Origin: JARIHD01 sp041743655
Lineage (GTDB): Bacteria; Patescibacteriota; Saccharimonadia; Saccharimonadales; UBA4665
Direction: 5' to 3'
NCBI GenBank assembly: GCA_041743655.1
Contig: JBGTMJ010000029.1
Span: 1 to 32,637 of the forward strand
Length of the DNA stretch: 32,637 bases
Below, piece by piece: positions 15,933 through 24,153 of the stretch (positions are counted from its first letter, which is position 1; each line of letters begins with the position of its first letter). Both the position numbers and the translations under genes were made by a program. The notes under the pieces were generated by a model. That model was not told where the DNA came from, did not search any database, and saw nothing but the letters and a program-made list of their open reading frames with translations.

Positions 15933-18113
15933 TTACAGATCTACAGCAAAGCTTCCTAAATTGTCATCGTTGAACCACATAGTATTATGCTGTGCATCAA
16001 AAACGCCACTATTGTTGTATACAATATCTTCGGCATCAATACCCAAGTGTAATTTTCGGATAGGAACACGCTCTTTCGAAATAGGTTCGTCGCTGCCGCT
16101 CAATGGTGAACGTATGACGCTAAAAGGCAATCCCAAATAGGCGTCAGTTGTGCTCCCCGCCTTCGCTATGATGCCATCACCGTTCAGGTTTATCCCAAGT
16201 CGTAAAAAGGCCATGTCCTTACTGGTCTTCTTTCCGGCACGATCGTAGATAACCACCCCTTGAAAAACCTTGTAGCTTCTATCTGGGTAGCTTTCGGCAA
16301 GCCAGACATGGTTTCTGTCACCACCTAGCAATCCTACACTGGGATATGTGCCTACTTTGTTCAAAGAGCGTGTCGCGCTCACAAAATAATAGAGATCTGT
16401 ATTCGTGTTTTCAGGAATAGAGGCATTCGCCGTGCCATTAGGAATCAATATCCATAGGTCGCCATTGTCGAGCGCCCACACCGACTGCGTTTGTATTGCA
16501 TCAACAGGTGCGGAATTTCTATTGACAGCCGTAATTGCTTTTGATGCCACATCCAATTGTTTAACGGTATCCTTGCCCACCCAGTTTATTTTACCTTTGC
16601 TACAAGCAAATCGCGGTTCACCAACGTCATTTTGCAAATCGATGAACTGCTCTGTTTTGCTAGCATCCAATTTAAGCAATTGTGTTTTTGTCCAGGTACC
16701 ATCACGATAACCTGCATGTCCAGACCCATACGATCCAACAAAGATATAAGTAAGCGTTCCGTCACAAATAACTGGCACGAGAGCATCGTACGGCTTGTAA
16801 TTCGCAATTTTGAATTCGGTCGCTTGTGTGAAGTCAGAACCTTTCGCTATAGCTAGGCCCTCTATACCCGTGAAACCGGAATAATTTGTTGTTTTTGCAT
16901 AGCTAAAAATGAGGTTACTATCTTTATCTGCAGCCATAACCCTGATAAACGGCGATAGCCCTGTTGCTTTAGCAATTTCGTTTATAAGCTTCTGCTGCTC
17001 ACCATCATCATAGTATTCTAGGTCTTCAGAGAGGATGCCATTCTTTTTCAGCTCCAAAGTATCATTTTTAAAGCTAGCCTTGTATTGAACTGTCTCATTA
17101 CTGTCACATAAAGAACCCAAAAGCACAACGGCTGGGTCTTTAAGATGATGGGCGAGATCTAACCTAGGTCTTGTTTTATCGCTGCTAAGACCTGTGACCG
17201 GCTGCCAAGCACCCGATTTATCCAACTTGTAAAAAAGAGTGGCCGTTACATTGCTTTCGTCTGCACAGCTTTTATAAGCATTATTTTGACCCATGGCAAA
17301 AAGTTGATCATCTATTTTAAAGATATACATCAAGTTCTGCCCGATGTCACTCAACGTCCATTCAGAGTCAGCCTTGTTATAAACCCATACTTTTGAGGAA
17401 TATCTCCGGGCTGCCGCTATAAAATCCTTGTTTGCCTGAAAGTCAGAAGCATTTACTGGAATTGAGGCACCTTCCTGCGCATCTAACGGGATAGTATTGT
17501 CCTCGTGGTGTGCTTTCCACGTTTTTGTCGAATCATCATATTTGTAGAAAGCTTTCGAGGTACTCATGTAAAGCTTGTTTGCAAACTCATCATGGAAAAG
17601 CTGCGCATTCTCGACCATTGCGCCCGTTTCGACTGTCTCAAAACCTGAACCGTCCGCTTTGAGAGTTGCTACTCCCTCCTGTGTACTCAGCCACAACTTA
17701 TTGTTGTGCGCTATCAATGCGGTCGGCGATCCAGCCGGTACGCCATTGCCTTGCGTGTAGTACACAGGCGAGTCGCCATTTTTAATGCGAATGACCGCGC
17801 CGGGAGTCGCGTACCACTCGGCGTTTTGGTATGAAAGATAGGCATTAATTGCATTGAAACGAGGTGCAACTTTTCCAGTGTTGCTGGTTTGTGGTTGTAC
17901 GACAGGAGTAGTTTTCGTATCACGAAGCGTAAAGAACCAGTAAGCCGTGACTCCTGCTATTAATAGAAGCACCGGCAACGCAATAAAGAGTAGTCTCTTA
18001 ATATTTCGGTGCGAAGTTTTGTTGCTATTACCTGAGACGGTGGTCGTTAGAGCAGACTCAAGTGCATTCTGGGTCACCTCTACATTCCCACTAGCTTTAT
18101 TTTTATTATCCAT
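15933..18113 (-). CDS. Large membrane-anchored surface protein, propeller-like, unknown
   Basis: A 726-residue protein with a hydrophilic N-terminus (1-40), one membrane helix at about 41-62 (LLFIALPVLLLIAGVTAYWF) and about 660 residues predicted outside. The outer part has many short repeats of the kind seen in beta-propellers: NNKLWLSTQEG, NKLYMSTSKAFYKYDD, KVWVYNKADSEWTL, DLWILIPNG, HNTMWFNDDNLGSF. I cannot name a family or find catalytic residues. It is the only protein gene in the 2,400-bp unit bounded by the tRNA-Glu core copies, so it may be inserted cargo. No recombinase is next to it. A host-contact or envelope role is possible but unproven. Confidence 0.8.
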   Translation of the reverse strand: MDNKNKASGNVEVTQNALESALTTTVSGNSNKTSHRNIKRLLFIALPVLLLIAGVTAYWFFTLRDTKTTPVVQPQTSNTGKVAPRFNAINAYLSYQNAEWYATPGAVIRIKNGDSPVYYTQGNGVPAGSPTALIAHNNKLWLSTQEGVATLKADGSGFETVETGAMVENAQLFHDEFANKLYMSTSKAFYKYDDSTKTWKAHHEDNTIPLDAQEGASIPVNASDFQANKDFIAAARRYSSKVWVYNKADSEWTLSDIGQNLMYIFKIDDQLFAMGQNNAYKSCADESNVTATLFYKLDKSGAWQPVTGLSSDKTRPRLDLAHHLKDPAVVLLGSLCDSNETVQYKASFKNDTLELKKNGILSEDLEYYDDGEQQKLINEIAKATGLSPFIRVMAADKDSNLIFSYAKTTNYSGFTGIEGLAIAKGSDFTQATEFKIANYKPYDALVPVICDGTLTYIFVGSYGSGHAGYRDGTWTKTQLLKLDASKTEQFIDLQNDVGEPRFACSKGKINWVGKDTVKQLDVASKAITAVNRNSAPVDAIQTQSVWALDNGDLWILIPNGTANASIPENTNTDLYYFVSATRSLNKVGTYPSVGLLGGDRNHVWLAESYPDRSYKVFQGVVIYDRAGKKTSKDMAFLRLGINLNGDGIIAKAGSTTDAYLGLPFSVIRSPLSGSDEPISKERVPIRKLHLGIDAEDIVYNNSGVFDAQHNTMWFNDDNLGSFAVDL

Positions 18114-18132
18114 AATCTGAATGGTAGCACAT

Positions 18133-18161
18133 CATATAAACGAATAAAACTGCGCAGCCAA
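18133..18161 (-). promoter_or_regulatory. Putative promoter of the large surface-protein gene
   Basis: On the minus strand TTGGCT (18161-18156) and TATATG (18138-18133) lie 17 bp apart, each matching consensus at four of six positions. The leader would be about 12 nt. The -35 lies within an imperfect inverted repeat, CGCAGC (18153-18158) with GCTGCG (18172-18177), extended by AAAAC/GTTTT. Confidence 0.45.
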
Positions 18162-18189
18162 GAGGGATATCGCTGCGGTTTTCGCCCTC

Positions 18190-18221
18190 GCGGGTTCGAA
18201 TCTCATGAAGAATGACCACCA
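18190..18221 (+). repeat. Isolated tRNA-like 3' end in opposite orientation
   Basis: The stretch has a T-loop consensus GGGTTCGAATC and ends in ACCACCA, like a tRNA 3' end on the plus strand, but no 5' half able to pair with it is found upstream. It lies between the surface-protein promoter and the tRNA-Glu terminator. It may be another integration scar or a decayed tRNA. Confidence 0.35.
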
Positions 18222-18254
18222 AAAATACCCAAACCTAAAGGCTCGGGTATTTTT
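18221..18254 (-). terminator. Terminator of tRNA-Glu, usable on both strands
   Basis: AAAAATACCC (18221-18230) pairs perfectly with GGGTATTTTT (18245-18254). On the minus strand the right arm ends in five T just 2 nt after the tRNA-Glu CCA. The symmetry means it could also stop plus-strand transcripts. Confidence 0.85.
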
Positions 18255-18256
18255 GT

Positions 18257-18331
18257 TGGTGACCCCACGGGGATTCGAACCCCGGTTGCCGGGATGAAAA
18301 CCCGGTGTCCTAACCATTAGACGATGGGGCC
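18257..18331 (-). tRNA. tRNA-Glu (anticodon TTC)
   Basis: A complete 75-nt cloverleaf on the minus strand with encoded CCA. The acceptor arms GGCCCCA and TGGGGTC pair with one G-U. The anticodon stem CCGGG/CCCGG encloses the loop TTTTCAT with anticodon TTC, and the T-arm is CGGGG-TTCGAAT-CCCCG. A terminator follows immediately. Parts of this gene are duplicated at 14560-14586 and 15876-15901, which marks it as an integration target. Confidence 0.95.
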
Positions 18332-18381
18332 GTTTGGCCTTTGGCACTACTGTTTTTGACTGGCTTATTCTACCACAACAG

Positions 18382-18423
18382 AGATGAAAAGAAAATCCCC
18401 TCTGGTGCAGAGAGGAGATTTTC
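18382..18423 (-). terminator. Rho-independent terminator of the second LPNTG gene
   Basis: GAAAATC plus a CCTCTG stem (from 18391) pairs imperfectly with CAGAGAGG and GATTTTC (to 18423). On the minus strand it is followed by a T-rich run (18390-18382). It lies about 105 bp past the stop codon of the gene at 18529. Confidence 0.7.
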
Positions 18424-18528
18424 GAGTAGTCTTGTTTTGGAGCGGTCAGTCAGTGCTCGTTACTCGTAACTTTATCACATTAGCGTACTATTTACCACCC
18501 TTTTATCCACAGTCTTATAGTCAATACT

Positions 18529-19932
18529 CTATATGTTGTGGTGCTTGCGGCGACGCGCTACAAACATATGATGGCCAAGAGCGCCTAAGGCGGACATACC
18601 GGCAAACGCACCCATTAGGCCGCCTGTGCCCGTGTTAGGTAGAGCCGCTTGGCGTACTACAACTGGTGCTGCTGCGGGTAGCACAACGCCGCAATCAGGA
18701 GAATTGGCAAGCAGATGCTGCTTCCCTGGTATCGTACACATCGGAGGCTGAAGAGTAGCAGTCGTCACCGCACTCTGGCAGGTAACGGTTTTTGTCCCTT
18801 CCAGTGTATTAAAAGTAACGCTTGCTAGAACTGTATGGGTCTGGCCGTCGGCCGCAAACTCGTAGTCGCGGAAGATATTGCCGGCTGTGTCTTTATCGGT
18901 GACACCGGTGACCGTATTCGTGCCATCCAACGTGAAGTTTGAACTGACAAGCTGCGTGTATTTGTCTTGCGCAGTTTTGGCTACAAAGCGAAATTTACGC
19001 TTCTGGTCGTCAAGCGCAGAGCTGATAAGTTCGGCGCACACGAACATAGGTGGTACATATTCTATTGTCTTAGCACAATTGACAGCAGCCACTTCAATTT
19101 CGCGGCCACCTGGCACTTTTGCGAATACTTTAGCTGTTACGGTGCCAGACTTCTTGAAGGTATGCTCTACTGGATCACTCAAACTCGTTTTTGTAACAGT
19201 ACTACCGTCGTCGCTAAAGGTGTATTCAACGCGGCTCACCGTAGCATTGTTAGTAAAGTCAGCTGTTGTAGTGAAGGTGTACTTGTTAGGGTTATCGGCG
19301 CTCTGAGTGGCATTCAAGGCCTGGCATGTAGCTGTAGGCGTAACTCTATCGCCGGCAAGCGGGTTGCCGCAGGCATTCACAACTGCATACTGAACGACGC
19401 CCTGGTCATTAAAATACACGAGTGCTGGCATCGCATCGGCCTGGAGCATAGCCTGTGGGGAAATCCGATAGTACGAACCTGCTCCGGATATACTATAGGG
19501 TGTCGTATGGCCGGGCCACTCCTGCCTCGTAATGCTCCAGGCGTTATTGAGTACTACCTGGTTATCAACCACAACACGTCCGTCTTTGTAAACGGTCCCC
19601 ATCTTTGCGTTTGCTGCAAACTTATCATACTCACTGGGATCAAGACGAAAATCGGAGGTAAAGTTCTTGGCTACCGCCTGCATATCACTAGGGTCGTTAG
19701 CGCGCAAATCGCTGATATATTCATTCGCGTCCAGGGCACCGCAACCGCCGTTAAGCGGTTTATAGTTGATGGCAGTCAGTGCGCACTCACGGCTGTTGGA
19801 AGCAACTGTCGTTTGTTTGGTGATTAACCCGAGGCACACGGCGCTGGTTAGGGCAACAGCGAAGGCACTGACAACAATCAGATGCAGGGCACTTATATTA
19901 CGAATACGGTACAGGATATTACTGGTATTCAC
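18529..19932 (-). CDS. LPNTG-anchored surface protein with PKD-like domains
   Basis: A protein of 467 residues from a GTG start at 19932. The open frame reaches a TTG at 19956, but a strong Shine-Dalgarno AAGGAGG (19949-19943) lies inside that extension and 10 nt before the GTG, which decides the start. A signal anchor follows (about 13-38; ISALHLIVVSAFAVAL). The outer part has beta-rich PKD-like repeats (VEYTFSDDGSTVT with VEHTFKKSGTVTAKVF; FTLDGTNTVTGV with YEFAADGQTHTVLA), each ending near a conserved Cys. The C-terminus is LPNTG (431-435), a hydrophobic segment and ARRRKHH. The tail layout LPNTGxGGL ... HHxFVxRR is shared with the protein at 6370-7926. No sortase is in the window. Confidence 0.88.
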   Translation of the reverse strand: MNTSNILYRIRNISALHLIVVSAFAVALTSAVCLGLITKQTTVASNSRECALTAINYKPLNGGCGALDANEYISDLRANDPSDMQAVAKNFTSDFRLDPSEYDKFAANAKMGTVYKDGRVVVDNQVVLNNAWSITRQEWPGHTTPYSISGAGSYYRISPQAMLQADAMPALVYFNDQGVVQYAVVNACGNPLAGDRVTPTATCQALNATQSADNPNKYTFTTTADFTNNATVSRVEYTFSDDGSTVTKTSLSDPVEHTFKKSGTVTAKVFAKVPGGREIEVAAVNCAKTIEYVPPMFVCAELISSALDDQKRKFRFVAKTAQDKYTQLVSSNFTLDGTNTVTGVTDKDTAGNIFRDYEFAADGQTHTVLASVTFNTLEGTKTVTCQSAVTTATLQPPMCTIPGKQHLLANSPDCGVVLPAAAPVVVRQAALPNTGTGGLMGAFAGMSALGALGHHMFVARRRKHHNI

Positions 19933-19993
19933 GCTAGAAACACCTCCTTGGTTCAAGTAAACCGTTATTGCCGCTTATGCTCTCGCATAAATC

Positions 19994-20022
19994 ACTATAC
20001 GAACATGTTGTGCCCTTGTCTA
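19994..20022 (-). promoter_or_regulatory. Promoter of the second LPNTG gene, with 5' stem-loop
   Basis: On the minus strand TAGACA (20022-20017) and TATAGT (19999-19994) lie exactly 17 bp apart. The predicted start falls on TTATGC-GAGA-GCATAA (19990-19975), a perfect 6-bp stem with a GNRA-type loop. The mRNA would therefore begin with a compact hairpin, which in other bacteria often slows 5' decay. Confidence 0.65.
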
Positions 20023-20046
20023 GTTTCTGGTAGCCACGAACAAAAG

Positions 20047-22263
20047 CTACCGCGTACTACTAGATTTCTCTGGAACAGGCTCAAGCTTTTGTTTGGCAAA
20101 GCTGAAACCAAATGTGCTCCCCTTGCCTTCCTGGCTCCGGAAAATGATCGCCCCACCATGCGCAATAACAACTTTCTTTGCCATAAATAGCCCCAAGCCA
20201 GTCCCATCGGGGCGTGCACGTTTAGCATTGCCGGCACGATAGAACTTAGCGAACAGACGGTGTTGCTCATGTCGGGGCACTCCCAAACCTGTATCTACAA
20301 CTGTAAACTCAATCGATTGCGGTTTATCGGCGACGTGAATTGTAATATGTCCGCCGGCGGGCGTGTAGTAAATAGCATTATCTATAAAGTTCATGATCAC
20401 TTGCCGCAGCTTCGTCTCGTCCAGCATGTACTGCGAAAATTGTTCAGGTTTGTCGTAAATAAGTTCAAGCTCTCGCAATCTTGCAGTTTCAACTAGCTGT
20501 TTGACTTCGCTGTCCACGATCTCAGCTAAGTTACAGGCCATCGGCTCTATAATGAACTTGCCGGTGCGTAAACGTGACACATTAAGCAAGTCTGATATTA
20601 AATACACCATGCGCTGTGAACTAATGAACGCCTGGTTGAGCAACTTGTGCTGTAGCGGGCTAATTTTGCCAGCATCACCCTCCAAAACCATACTAACATA
20701 GCCCTTAACTGATGTTAGCGGCGTTCTGAGCTGATGAGACGCTAAGCTGATAAACTCATCTTTGGTCTCATCGAGCAGTTTTAGATTTTCATTAGTCTTG
20801 TGTAGCTTGCGGGTCGCAGCTTCAACCTCTCGCTCTAGCTTGATATTAAACTTTTCGATCTCCTCAAATCTAAGCGCATTTTGAATAGCAATTGTGAGTT
20901 CATCAGTCATAATCTCCATTGTCTTAATATCCTGCTGGGAGTAAGGATTTCCGCTCTTCTTTACACCTAACACCAAGTAGCCATATCCTGCGCCGCTCAT
21001 TTGAGAGGTATTCGCCAACCGGGCGAAAGCCCCAACATCGTTTTTCCGCATAAACTCGCGCACGCGGGGGCAGTCATCTGGCACTTTGTCTGCAACTAAT
21101 ACATTAGCAAGACCCATTGGCATGCACTCTTGTAACAACTCTGCTTCTTTTAGATTGAGTTTATCTGTAGAAGCGTCACTAATGATACGTTGAGGTTTAC
21201 CGTTGGTCGCCTTGATACTAAACAAACAAAATTCAGATTTGATAGTTCGGCCTATTAGTTGTGCTGATTGTGATAATAGTGTATCGGTCTCAATGGTAGA
21301 AACTAATACTTCGTTCAATTGGTCCAAAAAATCCTGAGCATCATAGGCATCGTGAAAAAACAATCTGTTAGTCACTCTGTCGAATGATTTTTTGAGCCAA
21401 TAGACCGTTGGAGTAAAAAGCAAGGTAAGAAGAATATAAGTAATATGTTGCCCTGCATCAATGTGCCCGTTATTAAATACAAAGTAGGAAATCATAAGCA
21501 CTGAAATCGTATAAGTCACCACAAAAGTTGTGACAAGTAGCAAGTAGGCTACAGACCGAGCAATAACTCTCCGAATGTCGAAAAGCTGATGTTTAATGAT
21601 AGCAAATGTCGTGAAGCCTAGAAAAATAATGGTATAAAGTGGGGCGAAAACAACGAAACCACTGTATTTAAACAAAGCTATAGGGATAAGTACTGTGCTT
21701 ATTAACAGCCCTAGCATTACAATGAGGCCGTACACTACATATCTATACTGTGCTCTTGCATGTCCTCTGGCCGACCATAGCTTTCTAAGCAGCGTGTAGA
21801 CAGTCGCACAGCTAAGACTGATAGCAAAGACGGCAAATAAGCCGAAAGCTGGGCCCGAAGATGCCTTTACTTGATCGTTGGCATCAATATTAACTTCAGT
21901 AAACGCAAATGGCGAGAGGGTCAGTAGCATTATGGCGAGCGTCGCTAGAACCAAATAAACTAGCTGTTTTTTCTTTAGCAACAACTTACGGTTTGGGAGT
22001 GTATGCGCCAAGAGAAAAAAGAGCGCGACCTGTAAGGCGGCCAGAAAGATACTTAGACGCACCCAGAGTAATCCATGCTGAACATAAGTCGGATTCACCG
22101 AAATATATAAATCAATAAGCCATAGACCAGTTACTACTGACAATATAGCAAATATTCTATTGGTAGCATTTTTTGAGTCGTTCTTAAGTACCACAATAGC
22201 CAGGAAAGTATTAATGATAACAGTGATTAATAGTACTGGCAGCCTAAGACTTATAATATCCAC
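20047..22263 (-). CDS. 7TM-GAF sensor histidine kinase, last gene of the enzyme operon
   Basis: A 738-residue membrane sensor kinase. The N-terminal third (about 1-290) has seven or more hydrophobic helices and resembles the histidine-kinase 7TM sensory region. A GAF-like domain follows (about 310-465; LNEVLVSTIETDTLL, GYGYLVLGVKKSG). A coiled linker leads to HisKA with phospho-acceptor H510 in ASHQLRTPLTSV, then a HATPase with NFIDNAIYYTPAGG, DTGLGVP and GTGLGLFMAKK. It starts at GTG; its Shine-Dalgarno GAGGTGA overlaps the TGA of the upstream nitroreductase-hydrolase gene 6 bp away, so it is translated together with the enzymes. I infer that it senses a compound related to that operon. The divergent receiver gene at 28234 is a candidate partner. 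Confidence 0.92.
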   Translation of the reverse strand: MDIISLRLPVLLITVIINTFLAIVVLKNDSKNATNRIFAILSVVTGLWLIDLYISVNPTYVQHGLLWVRLSIFLAALQVALFFLLAHTLPNRKLLLKKKQLVYLVLATLAIMLLTLSPFAFTEVNIDANDQVKASSGPAFGLFAVFAISLSCATVYTLLRKLWSARGHARAQYRYVVYGLIVMLGLLISTVLIPIALFKYSGFVVFAPLYTIIFLGFTTFAIIKHQLFDIRRVIARSVAYLLLVTTFVVTYTISVLMISYFVFNNGHIDAGQHITYILLTLLFTPTVYWLKKSFDRVTNRLFFHDAYDAQDFLDQLNEVLVSTIETDTLLSQSAQLIGRTIKSEFCLFSIKATNGKPQRIISDASTDKLNLKEAELLQECMPMGLANVLVADKVPDDCPRVREFMRKNDVGAFARLANTSQMSGAGYGYLVLGVKKSGNPYSQQDIKTMEIMTDELTIAIQNALRFEEIEKFNIKLEREVEAATRKLHKTNENLKLLDETKDEFISLASHQLRTPLTSVKGYVSMVLEGDAGKISPLQHKLLNQAFISSQRMVYLISDLLNVSRLRTGKFIIEPMACNLAEIVDSEVKQLVETARLRELELIYDKPEQFSQYMLDETKLRQVIMNFIDNAIYYTPAGGHITIHVADKPQSIEFTVVDTGLGVPRHEQHRLFAKFYRAGNAKRARPDGTGLGLFMAKKVVIAHGGAIIFRSQEGKGSTFGFSFAKQKLEPVPEKSSSTR

Positions 22264-22269
22264 GGACCA

Positions 22270-24153
22270 TCACCTCTTCAAAAAGTCAGTTACGAGTTTA
22301 TTGAATACTGCAGGAGCTTCGACAGGTGGCATATGCCCAACTCTCTCTAGGGTATGCAGTTTAACCCCTGGTATGGTTTTGATACTATCAACGACAGTCG
22401 AAAATGGCATCAGTGTGTCTTCTTTACCCCATATAACAAGAACAGGCTTACGAACCTTGGATAGTTTACTCTTTAGGTACAGCTCTTTGCGCATACCCTT
22501 AATGTGAGAAAGCCTACTAATAAAGAGTAGGTTGTGTGATGTCTTCGATAGTTCATAAAAGTAATCGATAAACTCTGGTGCTAAAGGCAGCTGTTTGTCA
22601 AAGAAGACATCGCGCATAAATTTCTCAAGGTTTTTATTACTGCGTACCGGACGCAGTGCGGTTTTAGTCATAAGCACTGCAAGGGGTCTAAGCGAAACTG
22701 GTCTGAATTGCATGGGCATATGGGTTGTGAAACCTAAAGGATTGGCCAGAACGACTTTGCGTACATAAGATTTGTCATCAATAGCCAGCTGTATTGCTAT
22801 CCATCCTCCAAACGAGCTGCCTACTACATCAATGTCTGTAAGCTTATTAGTTATTACAAAGTCATCAACAATCGTTACGAATTCGTCAAACTCCATCTTA
22901 TGAAAGTTGACTGGTGTCGAGTATCCTGCGCCAGGTAGATCCAGAGCGTATACCTTAAAGTTTTCCGCTAATTCGGCAATATTCTGGTACCACTGCGGCC
23001 AGCCTATATTGGCTCCATGCAACAGTAAAACTGATTTTCCCTTACCCGCTACAACATAATTAATAAGATACTTTCCGAGGTGTACCTGCTTGAACTCCAG
23101 TGGCACATCGATAACCTTAGCTAGTTGTTTTTGAGTTTCCATGAAAGGCACTACTAAATCATTTCGTCTTGGAGTGTGATATGGCTTATGTTTACTATAC
23201 CCCATGCGGAAAAAAAATTGCGGTTTCCCAGGTAGGTTCAACATTTTTGATACCTCAGTGCGTGTTTGGGGGCTTTCAATTAGTGCGGCAAGTGGAGCCA
23301 TAACCACTCCCATCGCTGTTGCCTCCAAGGCGATAGTCTCATAATACCTACCGACATCAAACCACTCTTTTGGGCTATCTCTTTTAGATGCGATAAAACC
23401 AACTGCTGAACTGTCAGCCACAAGCTGGGCATCTTTCTTTGCCATAACCTTAACAATCGGTTTGAAGCGACGGATGAGTGTTTTCATGATTTTAGACTGC
23501 GCGTCTGATGCTCCAACCACAAATCCCGGCATCCCGTCATATGCCTTCGTGTTGCTCCTCCGCAACCATTGGCTTAGCTCCTTAAAGAATGCTCGCCTGG
23601 CAGCAAAACTTAATATTGCCGTTTGCTGCATTGTAGCTGTTTTCTGTACTTGGTGCGGATCGGTCAATAGCGTAAGCATGCTAGCACCCACCGGATCCAC
23701 TTCTAGTAGCTGCTTTTGGTGCGTAGTATCGAGAGGCTTATGCGCGTAAGGAAGTTTAGCAGAATATCGTTTTGTTATCGCACTGAATAGCCTATTATTT
23801 GCGGATGTAACTTTATGCTTGTGGAAAGTCAATCTTATTCCGCCTAAAGACCACGTGCAGTCAGCTCTAAAGCCAAAATACTCTGCAGCTACAAGGATAT
23901 TTGTGACACAACAACCCAGACTTATTTGTAAACCACGGCCGCTTGGATCGGACTGCGGAAGCATGGTGGCAGGATTAGCTGTTATTATCAGCTGGTTTCC
24001 ACCCGTCTCAAACTGCCACAGTTGTGTGTTATGTATCGAGGGAGCCAAGGTACCATAAAAAGCTAGAAAAATGATTTGATCTTCTATCGAGCCATTATTA
24101 GGAAAATCATGCTCATTGATCTCCCAGGCTTTATAATTATCTGCTGTTTTCAT
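22270..24153 (-). CDS. Nitroreductase fused to an alpha/beta hydrolase
   Basis: A 627-residue two-domain enzyme. Residues about 1-330 are a flavin-dependent nitroreductase-fold domain of the Acg-like type (LAPSIHNTQLWQF at 36-48, DPSGRGLQISLGCCVTN, and RYYETIALEATAMGVVMAPLA). Residues about 345-627 are a complete alpha/beta hydrolase: LLLHGAN for the oxyanion hole, nucleophile S447 in GSSFGGW, D579 in WGKEDTLMP and H607 in VGHMPPVE. I do not know this fusion as a standard family. The gene overlaps the E1-like gene by 4 nt upstream and is followed at 6 bp by the sensor kinase. Likely role: redox change plus hydrolysis or transfer on a small molecule in the same pathway. The substrate is unknown. 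Confidence 0.85.
   Translation of the reverse strand: MKTADNYKAWEINEHDFPNNGSIEDQIIFLAFYGTLAPSIHNTQLWQFETGGNQLIITANPATMLPQSDPSGRGLQISLGCCVTNILVAAEYFGFRADCTWSLGGIRLTFHKHKVTSANNRLFSAITKRYSAKLPYAHKPLDTTHQKQLLEVDPVGASMLTLLTDPHQVQKTATMQQTAILSFAARRAFFKELSQWLRRSNTKAYDGMPGFVVGASDAQSKIMKTLIRRFKPIVKVMAKKDAQLVADSSAVGFIASKRDSPKEWFDVGRYYETIALEATAMGVVMAPLAALIESPQTRTEVSKMLNLPGKPQFFFRMGYSKHKPYHTPRRNDLVVPFMETQKQLAKVIDVPLEFKQVHLGKYLINYVVAGKGKSVLLLHGANIGWPQWYQNIAELAENFKVYALDLPGAGYSTPVNFHKMEFDEFVTIVDDFVITNKLTDIDVVGSSFGGWIAIQLAIDDKSYVRKVVLANPLGFTTHMPMQFRPVSLRPLAVLMTKTALRPVRSNKNLEKFMRDVFFDKQLPLAPEFIDYFYELSKTSHNLLFISRLSHIKGMRKELYLKSKLSKVRKPVLVIWGKEDTLMPFSTVVDSIKTIPGVKLHTLERVGHMPPVEAPAVFNKLVTDFLKR

Noticed and set aside
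18132..18347. Open frame of 71 codons across the tRNA-Glu gene
   Set aside because: It is a translation of the tRNA, its terminator and the tRNA-like fragment.
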